Below, piece by piece: positions 53,501 through 60,918 of a stretch of 64,000 bases of DNA (position 1 is the first letter of the stretch; the number at the start of each line of letters is the position of its first letter). Made by a program: the position numbers and the translations under genes. This DNA comes from Janthinobacterium sp. TB1-E2 (GTDB lineage: Bacteria; Pseudomonadota; Gammaproteobacteria; Burkholderiales; Burkholderiaceae_D). The notes under the pieces were generated by a model that saw only the letters and a list, made by a program, of their open reading frames with translations, made no database searches and had not been told where the DNA came from. Location: NCBI RefSeq assembly GCF_036885605.1, contig NZ_CP142523.1, forward strand, positions 4,836,001 through 4,900,000, given 5' to 3'.

Positions 53501-56306
53501 TGCTGTCCGTGACCATGATGCTGAAGCTGTACGCACCCGCCACCGTCGGCGTGCCGGACAGGGTACCGTTCGCCGCCAGGGTCAAGCCGGTGGGCAAACT
53601 GCCGGCAGTGACGGCATAGCCATGCGGCGACGTGCCGCCAGTGGCGGTGACGCCCTGGCTGAAGGCGACGCCGGCCGTCATGGCAGGCAAAGCCGCCGGG
53701 GCGACGCTGATCGCTGGCACTGCCACGGTCAGCGAGTACGCCCGCGTACCGGCATACGGACCGCTGCCCGTCGAACTGTCCGTGGCAAGCACGGTAAAGT
53801 TGAAGGTACCGCCCGCCGTCGGCGTACCCGCCAGCAGACCGGCATTGGACAAGGTCACGCCGGTCGGCAAGGCGCCGGCGCTGATCGCGTAGGTGTATGG
53901 TGCCAGACCATTTGCGGCCGTCAGGGTCTGGCTGTAGGCCGTGCCTACTGTGGCTGCAGGCACCGTGGTCGGCGCCAGCGTCACGCTCGGCGTGCCCACC
54001 GTGATCGTCACCGTGGCCGGCGCCGAAGTACCGATGCCGTTCGATGCCGTGTAGGTAAAGCTGTCTGACCCGCCGTAACCTGCCGTCGGCGTATAGCTGA
54101 TGCTGGTGCCACTGGCCGTCGCCGTGCCGTGCAACGCAGCGGAAGCGATGGCCACCGAAGTTGCCGCACCGCCGCTCAGGCTCAAGGTGATCGGATTGGC
54201 GCTGCTGCCATACGCCACCGTGGGGCTGACATTGCCGGCAACGGGTGCACCGGCAGCTACCGTGCCGGAATAGGCGCGTGAGCCCGAGAACGGAGTACCT
54301 GCGCCAGTGCTGCTATCGGTCGCGGTGATGGTAAAGCTGTAAGCTCCGGCCGCCGTGGGCGTGCCGGACAGGGTGCCGTCCGCCGCCAGGGTCAAGCCGG
54401 TGGGCAGGCTGCCGGCCGTTCTGGCATAGCTGTACGTGCTGGTTCCCCCGCTGGCGGTAATCGTCTCGGTGTAGGCAACGCCGGCTGTCATCACCGGCAA
54501 GGTCGATGGCTCGATGCTGATCGCCGGTGCCGTCACCGTCAGCGAGTACGCCAGCGCGCCAGCATACGGGCCGCTGCCCGTCGAACTGTCCGTCGCAAGC
54601 ACGGTAAAGTTGAAGGTGCCAACAGCCGTCGGCGTGCCCGACAGCAAACCGGTGGCAGTATTCAGGCTGACTCCGGCCGGCAAGGTGCCGGCGCTGATGG
54701 TGTAGGTGTACGTGCTGGTTCCGCCGCTGGCGGTAATCGTCTGGCTGCCGGCAACGCCAGCTGTCATTGCCGACAAGGTCGCCGGCGCGATGGCGATGGT
54801 TGGCGCGGCCACCGTCAGCAAGTAGCCCTGCGTCGTGGAGAACGGACCGCTGCCGGGCGAGCTGTCCGTGGCGCGCGCGGCGAAGTTGAAAGTGCCACTC
54901 GCCGTCGGCGTGCCCGACAGCAAACCGGTAGACGTATTCAGGCTGATACCGGCCGGCAAGGCGCCGCTGGTGATCGCGTAAGTGTACGGCGCAGTGCCGT
55001 TCGCAGCGGACAGGTTCTGGCTGTAGGCCATGGCGATAGTTGCGCCAGGTACGGTGGGCACCAGCGTCACCTCCAGCGCATTGACTATGACCGCCACGGT
55101 GGCGGCTGCGGAAGTGCCGATACCATTGCTGGCCGTATACGTAAAGCTGTCGAGACCGGCATAGCCGGCCGCCGGCATATAGGTGATGCTGGTACCGTTG
55201 GCCGTTGCCGTGCCATGCAAAGCAGCAGACGCCACGGCCACCGAAGTTGCCACGCCGCCGCTCAGGTCGAGCGTGACCGGGTTGGCGCTGCTGCCGTAGG
55301 CCACCGTGGCGCTGACATTGCCGGCAACGGGCGCACCGGCTGCTACCGTGCCGGAATAGGCGCGCGCGCCCGAATAGGGGCCGGCGCCGGTACTGCTGTC
55401 GGTGGCGGTGACGGTAAAACTGTAGGCACCGGCCGCCGTGGGCGTGCCGGACAGGGTGCCGTTCGATGCCAGGGTCAAGCCTGCGGGCAGGCTGCCGGCC
55501 GTTCTGGCATAGGTGTACGTGCCGGTTCCGCCGCTGGCAGCTATCGTCTGGCTGTAGGCGACACCGGATGTCATTGCCGGCAGGGTCGTCGGCAGGATGG
55601 CGATGGTGGGCGCGGAGACCGTCAAGGTATAGGCGCGCGTGCCATTGACGGCCAGCGAGTCGGTGGCGCGCACGGTGAAGTTGAAGGTGCCGCCCGCTGT
55701 CGGCGTACCCGACAGTACACCGCCGCCACTCAAACTCATGCCAGCCGGCAAGGCGCCAGCGCTGATGGCATAGGTGTACGGCGCCGCGCCACCCGTCGCC
55801 GTCACGGTTGTCGTGGAGTAAGGCTGGGCCACCGTGGCATTCGGCACGGTGGCCGGCGCCAGCACGATGGCGGAGGTGATCGTGACGTTGTACACGATGG
55901 GCTGCCCCACATCGTCCCTGACGGTAAACGTGTCCGAGGTCGCGCTGAGATTGGTATTCCGGTAGCGCACGGCATTCGTGGCATTCGAATCTTCCAGCGT
56001 GCCATACAGCGGCGCCACCAGGGTGCCCGTCAGGCCGAACTGGGAGCAAGGCGCATTGGTGTAATCCTCATAATACTCTCCCCCCGCGACGATGCTGACG
56101 GCGCGCGGGCTCGGGCAGGTGCTGGCGGCGGAAGCCTGGCTGGATAAGAGGGAAAGCAGGACAAACAGCAGGGTTCCAGCGAGGCGCATCAGCCACGATG
56201 GCACCAGGGTCTGGGCAGCCGGTGCGCCAGGGTTTCCGGCAACGAGACAATCAACAGCCCGGACAGGCGTGTTTAACCATCCAAATTTCATGAAATTTAG
56301 AAACAT
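50577..56306 (-). CDS. giant autotransporter adhesin with He_PIG/Big_9 passenger
   Basis: About 1909 aa from ATG 56306, which has GAGGGAAG 5 nt upstream. The signal region is long and ends near LLSSQASAAS. Domains in order: a divergent cadherin-like module with a Cys pair (CPSPRAV...APCSQFGL), homologous to that of the first autotransporter; then about ten putative-Ig (He_PIG) modules (pattern GTAYSQTLTAANGLAPYTYA) interleaved with several Big_9-like modules (GYGGSDSFTYTASNGIGTSA); then the same last He_PIG, three Big_9-like modules, linker and barrel as in the first protein. No IPT repeats. The final 818 residues are nearly identical to the first autotransporter, including the basic end AMPLK. 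A surface adhesin secreted by type V is inferred. Confidence 0.92.
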   Translation of the reverse strand: MFLNFMKFGWLNTPVRAVDCLVAGNPGAPAAQTLVPSWLMRLAGTLLFVLLSLLSSQASAASTCPSPRAVSIVAGGEYYEDYTNAPCSQFGLTGTLVAPLYGTLEDSNATNAVRYRNTNLSATSDTFTVRDDVGQPIVYNVTITSAIVLAPATVPNATVAQPYSTTTVTATGGAAPYTYAISAGALPAGMSLSGGGVLSGTPTAGGTFNFTVRATDSLAVNGTRAYTLTVSAPTIAILPTTLPAMTSGVAYSQTIAASGGTGTYTYARTAGSLPAGLTLASNGTLSGTPTAAGAYSFTVTATDSSTGAGPYSGARAYSGTVAAGAPVAGNVSATVAYGSSANPVTLDLSGGVATSVAVASAALHGTATANGTSITYMPAAGYAGLDSFTYTASNGIGTSAAATVAVIVNALEVTLVPTVPGATIAMAYSQNLSAANGTAPYTYAITSGALPAGISLNTSTGLLSGTPTASGTFNFAARATDSSPGSGPFSTTQGYLLTVAAPTIAIAPATLSAMTAGVAGSQTITASGGTSTYTYTISAGTLPAGVSLNTATGLLSGTPTAVGTFNFTVLATDSSTGSGPYAGALAYSLTVTAPAISIEPSTLPVMTAGVAYTETITASGGTSTYSYARTAGSLPTGLTLAADGTLSGTPTAAGAYSFTITATDSSTGAGTPFSGSRAYSGTVAAGAPVAGNVSPTVAYGSSANPITLSLSGGAATSVAIASAALHGTATASGTSISYTPTAGYGGSDSFTYTASNGIGTSAPATVTITVGTPSVTLAPTTVPAATVGTAYSQTLTAANGLAPYTYAISAGALPTGVTLSNAGLLAGTPTAGGTFNFTVLATDSSTGSGPYAGTRAYSLTVAVPAISVAPAALPAMTAGVAFSQGVTATGGTSPHGYAVTAGSLPTGLTLAANGTLSGTPTVAGAYSFSIMVTDSSSGSGPYTGVRAYSGTVAVAVPVAGAVTTTVAYGSSANPITLNLGGGAAASVAVASPPAHGTATASGTSISYTPTTGYGGSDSFTYTATNGSGTSAPATVMVTVGVPAVSLIPATLPNPVAEAAYSTTLTATGGTAPYSYAVVGTLPVGLSLNTTTGVLSGTTNVAGSFPFSIKVTDSSTGVGAPFSATNSYTLAVAAPTLTLTPASLAAIRAGDAYSQAFTAGGGVAPYAYAVSGGALPTGLALDAATGIVSGTPTVAGSYSFTLQAKDVHQFTVQQALTLQVNQAPPPVPNETATTSANQEVSLTIASTDGSPITAVTIVTPPQHGTVTVVSSGAAGGGSGRSFKVTYVPNANYFGPDAFSYTATGPGGTSAPATVSVTVAPQPVPVPVAKTATVLAGTPVTLPVTQGATGGPFTVVAITTQPASGTAVVNGMDIVYTPGINTSGEIRIGYTVSNAFGTSAPVTSTITVNPMPQVLSQSVTVVAGLTVTVDLTAGATGGPFTAANVLSVAPAEAGKVVVRDVGTAGKPSYQLSFAASGKFAGAAVVSYTLSNAFATSKPGVVNVTVTARRDPSVDPEVIGLQAAQADAARRFASAQLSNFTQRLESLHGDGWGRSSFGLSLTPPNDSGNPTAALARWQADEADRVFGTAVKPFMRKAALRQPGAGFSGERQQMDVSGATSGLPDMPQKPDTQKQALALWLGGAVDFGQHYVNGRDTGFRFRTNGVSVGGDYRLSDLATVGVGAGFSHDRSDVGQNGSRSTADSAVAAVYGSLRPSKGVFLDGVLGYGTLQYDASRYLADGSGFATGERDGKQVFGAVVGGIEMRHDTWMWSPYGRVELMSAKLDPYTEKAAGINALSYFKQTVRSRIGALGVRAEGIYVGGLGTWFPRARLEYRHQFQGADDARLAYADLVADGPVYVIRTVPQQTGNWAAGLGVKLLLSNGMTITLDYNSNLNIDSGRTQSVMFGIAMPLK
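50579..53033 (-). repeat. copy 2 of a 2.45-kb near-identical direct repeat
   Basis: Partner of 41191-43645 in the same orientation. The block ends at the word CACGCC; beyond 53033 the homologous modules are much more diverged. Stop codons differ (TAG here, TAA in copy 1), so the identity tract begins just inside the coding region. Confidence 0.93.
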
Positions 56307-56784
56307 TTGTCTTCCCTCGATACATTTATCCTGGCGCTGGGCCTTGTACGGATATCGGTCATGGCAAACCTGCACGCCGATGACAGCGACCGTCAACAGG
56401 ACTGGAGATGGCTTCCCAGCATGGTTGAACCTTGCTTTACGTCAATCCATGCTACTACGACTTACAAGGAAAGCAATTCCAAAAATATTATCAAATAGGG
56501 AAGTTTTTAACGCAAAACAGTTGTGGTTGAAATTATGTATTTACTAACAACAAATGAGAAAAAGAAGGCCTTTGGAAGGTGGGATTGACCCTCTCGACGT
56601 GTATCATGCCCGCCGCTGATCGGCGGCGGCCGCAGCGAACCGGCCTTGCGCACCCCAAAGTCAGTTGTACGCACGCAACGCCGGAGACTGTCATCTTGCA
56701 AGCCACCCGCCCATAATTTCTTGCCGGCGGGCGGCATGGCCTGCCAGGCAGTTTGCCCGGCAGGCCGCGCCACCTGGTGGCCGC
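56307..56784. other. gene-free region upstream of the second autotransporter
   Basis: 478 bp. The part 56307-56590 is AT-rich and should hold the autotransporter promoter; GGGAAGTTTTTAACGCAA (56498-56515) loosely resembles a sequence upstream of the first autotransporter. The part 56600-56784 is GC-rich and carries hairpins downstream of the peptidase gene. No ORF with convincing protein features. Confidence 0.5.
56738..56766 (-). terminator. strong hairpin after the S9 peptidase gene
   Basis: Outer arms GGCCTGCC (56738-56745) and GGCAGGCC (56759-56766), inner GGCA/TGCC arms and a 3-nt loop make a stem of 12 pairs with one mismatch. It lies 18 bp past the stop. No T-run, so it may be a rho-dependent or transcript-protecting structure. 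Confidence 0.5.
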
Positions 56785-58797
56785 TTACTGCATGGCTTGC
56801 TGCAAGCCCGGCGCGAACTCGGCGCCATGCTTGATCTGCGCCGTGGACGCCTTCAGGGTGGCGCCGATCGGCTCGGCACGGCCAGCCAGGCATTGCCCCA
56901 GGAAGTTCTCCGTCACGGCATTGAAGGCGATGTTGTTCACGGGCCGGGCAAAGCCATGACCCTCGTCGGGGAACAGCACATACGTGACGGGGATATTCTT
57001 CGCTGCCATGGCCGCCACGATCTGGTCCGATTCCGCCACGTTGACTCGCGGGTCGTTCGCACCCTGGCCGATCAGCAGCGGACGCTGGATGTTCTGCGCA
57101 AAGTTCAGCGGCGAACGTTCCTTCAGCAGCGCCTTGCCCTCTTCCGTGGTCGGGTCACCCATGCGCTTGTAGAACTGCTGCTTGCCCGCTTCCCAGTACG
57201 GCGGGATGGTTTGCAGCAGGGTAAACAGGTTCGACGGACCGACGATGTCGACGCCGCAGGCAAACGTCGTCGGCGTGAACGCCATGCCGGCCAGGGTGGC
57301 GTAGCCGCCATACGAGCCGCCCATAATGGCCACCTTGTCGGCGGTGGTCACGCCGCTCTTCACGGCCCACTGCACGGCGTCGAGCAAGTCGTCATGCATC
57401 TTGCGGCCCCACTGCAGGTCGCCGGCCGAGATGAACTGCTTGCCGAAGCCCGTCGAGCCGCGGAAGTTCACGGACAGTACGGCGTAGCCGCGGTTGGCCA
57501 GCCACTGGTGGTAGCCGTTGTAGCCATAGGTGTCGCGCGCCCACGGGCCGCCATGCACCAGCAGCACCATCGGCACCGCCTGCGTGGCCTTGCCATCGGA
57601 CGTCGCCTTCGACGCCTGCGGCAAGGTCAGATAGGACACCAGGGTCAGGCCGTCGCGCGCCTTGAGTTGCTGCGGATACATGGGCACCAGCGGCGCGCCT
57701 TCCAGTTCCGGACGCGTCACATATAAACGCGTGAGTTTTTTGGTCTTGCGCTCGTACAGCCAGCTCGATGGCGGCGCCGTGACGGCATCGACGGACACCA
57801 GCCACTTGTCGTCGGCATCCGTGCGCGACGTCACCGTGAACTGGCCCTTCGTGTTTTTCTTCAGGAAAGCCAGGTCGGCTTTCAGCTCGTTCGTCAGCGG
57901 CAGATATTCCTGCTGCAGATAATTGACCGTATAGGCCTGCACCTGGCCCGTGCGCGTGTCGTACAGCGCATCGGCGATGTCGGAGCGCGGGTCTTGCGCC
58001 ACGACCGTGCTCTTGCCGCTGGCCACGTCCTGCGCCAGCAGCGCCGAGGTATTGCGGCCGCGCGAATCGGTCCAGTACAGGGTCTTGCCGTCGACCGTGA
58101 AGGCCAGCGGCGCCGTCGTCTGCGAGTCTTCCAGGGCCACTTCGGCCAGTGGCGTGCTCTCGACCTTGCCGTCCGCCAGGCGGAAATACTGCATGCCGCC
58201 ATCGGCGCGCGCCTTGCTGGCGATGCGCAGGTTGAGCAGTTCATCGGCCAGGTAGCCGCCATAGCCATCGTTCTGCTGTACCAGTGTCAGCTTGCCGCTG
58301 GCCAGGTCCAGGCTGTACACGTCGTGCCAGCGCGCATCGCGATTATTGATGCCGACGAGGATGCGGTCCTTCACCTTGCTGCTGATCTGGACGATCCGCA
58401 CACGCGTTTTTTCGAACGGTGTGTAGTTGATCTGCTTGCCGCTCGCCACGTTCACGCCGTACAGCAGGAAATTCTCGTCGCCACCCTTGTCCTGGATGAA
58501 CAGCAGGGTTTTCGAATCGGGCGACCAGAAGCTGCTGCGGATGGGCCGCACCTTTTCTTCCGTCAACGGGCGCGCCTGCGCCAGGTCGCCGGCCGGCGCC
58601 ACCCACACATTGAGCACGCCATCGCGCGGCGCGATCCACGACAGCCACTGCCCATCGGGACTGAGCTTGCCACCGGACTTGCTGGGATTGCCGAACAGCT
58701 TGGCCCGCTCGATCAGCGGCGTTTCCTTGACAGGGGCTTGGGCGTGCGCCGGCAGTGCGCCAGCGAACAACAGGACAGGCAGGACATAGCGAATCAT
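56785..58797 (-). CDS. S9-family prolyl oligopeptidase-type secreted peptidase
   Basis: A 670-aa serine peptidase of the acylaminoacyl-peptidase/dipeptidyl-peptidase branch. ATG 58797 has GAGGT upstream and begins a signal peptide ending near ALPAHAQA, so the enzyme is periplasmic. Residues 30-390 form a beta-propeller (WDSDPSK-like strands such as FWSPDSKTLLFIQDKGG). The C-terminal alpha/beta hydrolase domain has LLVHGGPWARDTYGYNGYHQ, the nucleophile Ser in IMGGSYGGYATLAG (about residue 510), Asp in GQGANDPRVNVAES and His in FPDEGHGFARP. Likely cleaves short peptides. Confidence 0.93.
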   Translation of the reverse strand: MIRYVLPVLLFAGALPAHAQAPVKETPLIERAKLFGNPSKSGGKLSPDGQWLSWIAPRDGVLNVWVAPAGDLAQARPLTEEKVRPIRSSFWSPDSKTLLFIQDKGGDENFLLYGVNVASGKQINYTPFEKTRVRIVQISSKVKDRILVGINNRDARWHDVYSLDLASGKLTLVQQNDGYGGYLADELLNLRIASKARADGGMQYFRLADGKVESTPLAEVALEDSQTTAPLAFTVDGKTLYWTDSRGRNTSALLAQDVASGKSTVVAQDPRSDIADALYDTRTGQVQAYTVNYLQQEYLPLTNELKADLAFLKKNTKGQFTVTSRTDADDKWLVSVDAVTAPPSSWLYERKTKKLTRLYVTRPELEGAPLVPMYPQQLKARDGLTLVSYLTLPQASKATSDGKATQAVPMVLLVHGGPWARDTYGYNGYHQWLANRGYAVLSVNFRGSTGFGKQFISAGDLQWGRKMHDDLLDAVQWAVKSGVTTADKVAIMGGSYGGYATLAGMAFTPTTFACGVDIVGPSNLFTLLQTIPPYWEAGKQQFYKRMGDPTTEEGKALLKERSPLNFAQNIQRPLLIGQGANDPRVNVAESDQIVAAMAAKNIPVTYVLFPDEGHGFARPVNNIAFNAVTENFLGQCLAGRAEPIGATLKASTAQIKHGAEFAPGLQQAMQ

Positions 58798-58986
58798 GGA
58801 CACCTCATGGTTGTGGGATGAAGGGAAAACATAATAATTATGCATGTGCCAGCACATCATAGGCCAAAGCCATATCGCCAGGTTGATGACAGTGATGGGC
58901 GACGCGAATCGGGGGATGGAATGCGGGAAAGGGAGTATGGAATGCGATGCGGACGACCATCCCAACGCTGGGCTGCGTTTGATGGG

Positions 58987-59469
58987 CTAGGTCTGCGGCG
59001 CAGCCATCGTTGTCTGCTTCGCCTCGGCCAGTATCCATTGCGTGAATGTCTGGATGGGTTTTCCGCTCAAGCCGATGGGCTCGGGAAGGACGATGCAAAA
59101 GGTCTTGGAGATGGTTTTTCCATCGGGCCACGGAGCGGCCAAGCGGCCTTGCGCCAGCTCCGTTTCCACGTAAAGGCGCGGCACCAGGGCGACGCCGAGA
59201 CCGGCCAATGCCGCCTCGATCAGCATGGCATGCAGATCGTGGCGCGCACCGGTCGCAGGATTGTTCAGCGCGACTCCGGTTTCCAGGGAATAACGTTCCC
59301 AGGCATCCGGATTCTGCCGCCGGTGCAGACGCGGCAGCGTGTCCAGTGTCGTTGCTCCTTTGCCCTCTTTCAGAAGTGCGGGATGGCAAACTGGCACCAG
59401 CACCTCATGCAGCAACGGATACGTACGCATTCCTGTCCAGGCCGGATGCTCGAAATTCGGCGCAGACGA
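58987..59469 (-). pseudogene. LysR-family regulator remnant (GcvA-like C-terminal half)
   Basis: Only the second half of a LysR substrate-binding domain is present: from NFEHPAWTGMRTYPLLHE through HDLHAMLIEAALAGLGVALV and LAQGRLAAPWPD to the normal end. The HTH and first effector subdomain are missing. The frame is closed by TAG at 59470-59472, so the longest ATG-started product (from 59430) is 147 aa without DNA-binding part. The lost 5' end coincides with the lost 5' end of the plus-strand fragment next to it, suggesting one deletion. Confidence 0.75.
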
Positions 59470-59701
59470 CTATCTGGTGACGAGTACGGTCGGCCCGGAG
59501 CCGCTTATCGACATGGGCCTCGCTCCCTGTCGGATGCAGGCTGTCGCATTGGAAAGGTTTCCTGAATATCGATGGGTGGCGAAGATGGGGCGCGCCACTG
59601 GCCCCGGCATGCATCAGCTGCCGGAGGGCGTCCATCTGTATGCGCCCATGACCGGTCAGTTGACGAATGGCAGCGATATCGCTGCGCACATTTCGCGGTA
59701 G
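59462..59701 (+). pseudogene. 3' remnant of an unrecognised gene
   Basis: About 79 codons of protein-like sequence (DDYLVTSTVGPEPLIDMGLA, then PCRMQAVALERFPEYRWVAK, GPGMHQLPEGVHLYAPMTG) ending at TAG 59701, 7 bp before the tautomerase start. The codon pattern and residue mix look like real coding sequence, but there is no plausible start: upstream of about 59460 the frame runs into the reverse strand of the LysR remnant. I do not recognise the family. Confidence 0.5.
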
Positions 59702-59708
59702 AGCCCAC

Positions 59709-60035
59709 ATGCCCAACGTGACGATTTTCATGCCAACAGAAAAGATGCCGCCGGATGCAAATCTGGCGGCACTCACCGACCAATGTACCGAACTCTGCAC
59801 AGGGATGCTTGAAGCTGCGCTGGAGAACGTGCACATCATCTATGTCGGTGTCCGTCATGGCCGGGGGAATCCGGCCTATGCGGAAATCCAATACCGGCTT
59901 GTACCGTTCAGGACGAAAGCAGTCATGGATGTGTTCATGGAAAGACTGGAGGCCATCATCAAAGCAAATACCGGCCTTGCTGCACGCATCCGCTGTTTTG
60001 GCTATGCGGCCCCGGCCATTCATGCACGCAATTGA
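59709..60035 (+). CDS. tautomerase-family protein
   Basis: A 108-aa member of the 4-oxalocrotonate tautomerase/MIF superfamily. After Met removal Pro1 would be the catalytic base (MPNVTIFMPTEKM). The beta-alpha-beta layout continues with LTDQCTELCTGMLEAALENV and VHIIYVGVRHGRGNPAYAEI. At 108 aa it is longer than the 62-aa 4-OT and nearer the MIF/CHMI-like size. It precedes the MBL hydrolase by 21 bp, so the two are probably cotranscribed. Confidence 0.8.
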   Translation: MPNVTIFMPTEKMPPDANLAALTDQCTELCTGMLEAALENVHIIYVGVRHGRGNPAYAEIQYRLVPFRTKAVMDVFMERLEAIIKANTGLAARIRCFGYAAPAIHARN

Positions 60036-60056
60036 TTATCAGAAAGGAATACGGCA

Positions 60057-60896
60057 GTGGATCACATACCATTTCCCAGCCAGCAGATAGGCGAGTTTTC
60101 GATCACGGCCATCAGTGACGGATACCTGTCCGCCAGTCTGGATTTGCTCTCCAATATCGGTTCGATGGATGCGTCAAAATTGCAGCAAGACGCGGGGGTG
60201 AACGATCCCTCCTCCATCCATATCAACTGCTACCTGGTGCGCGGCCGCGGCCGCACAATCCTGATTGATGCGGGTGCGGGCGGATTCAAGCACTGGGGCG
60301 GCAAGCTGAAAGTCAATCTTGCGCTGGCTGGCGTACAACCTTCCGACATCGACACGATACTGCTGACGCATGCGCATCCCGATCATGTCGGCGGGCTGCT
60401 TGATGCGTCAGGAGAAGCCGCCTTTCCCGACGCGCAGCTGGTGGTTCACCAGCATGAGGTTGCTTTCTGGGAAGACGATGGCAATCTCAGCCGGGCAAGT
60501 GATCGCGCTCGCGGCAACTTTCTGTTTGCCCGCAAGGTATTTGAGAAGTACCGGGAAAAGATGCGCTTGTTTACCTGGAACGAAGTTCTCCCTGGCATTG
60601 GTGCCATGCCCCTACCGGGGCATACCGCAGGGCATTCCGGTTATCGCATCGAATCCGGTGGCCGCAGTCTGTTGATTTGGGGGGATATCGTGCATTTCCC
60701 CCAAATCCAGATTGCGCGTCCCGACGTATCCATTGCCTTCGATCAGGATCCCCTGCTGTCGGCCGAAACACGCTCGACACTGCTCGATGTGGTCAGCGCC
60801 GACAACATCCTCATCGCCGGCATGCACCTTGGCGAACTCGGCTTCGCACACATCCGACGCAAAGGCAATCTCTACAGGATAGTCTACGAAGCCTAG
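60057..60896 (+). CDS. MBL-fold metallo-hydrolase
   Basis: A 279-aa metallo-beta-lactamase-fold enzyme. GTG start with AGAAAGGA 8 nt upstream. The dinuclear zinc motif HxHxDH is LLTHAHPDHVGGL (about residues 103-115). Further ligands are GHTAGHSGYRI (about 188-198) and the Asp in LLIWGDIVHFP. Extra His in IAGMHLGELGFAHI. This class includes N-acyl-homoserine lactonases (AiiA/AttM-like) and many other hydrolases; the substrate cannot be assigned. Placed after the tautomerase in the same transcript. Confidence 0.85.
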   Translation: MDHIPFPSQQIGEFSITAISDGYLSASLDLLSNIGSMDASKLQQDAGVNDPSSIHINCYLVRGRGRTILIDAGAGGFKHWGGKLKVNLALAGVQPSDIDTILLTHAHPDHVGGLLDASGEAAFPDAQLVVHQHEVAFWEDDGNLSRASDRARGNFLFARKVFEKYREKMRLFTWNEVLPGIGAMPLPGHTAGHSGYRIESGGRSLLIWGDIVHFPQIQIARPDVSIAFDQDPLLSAETRSTLLDVVSADNILIAGMHLGELGFAHIRRKGNLYRIVYEA

Positions 60897-60918
60897 CGGC
60901 TGCTCGCGCACAGGCAGG

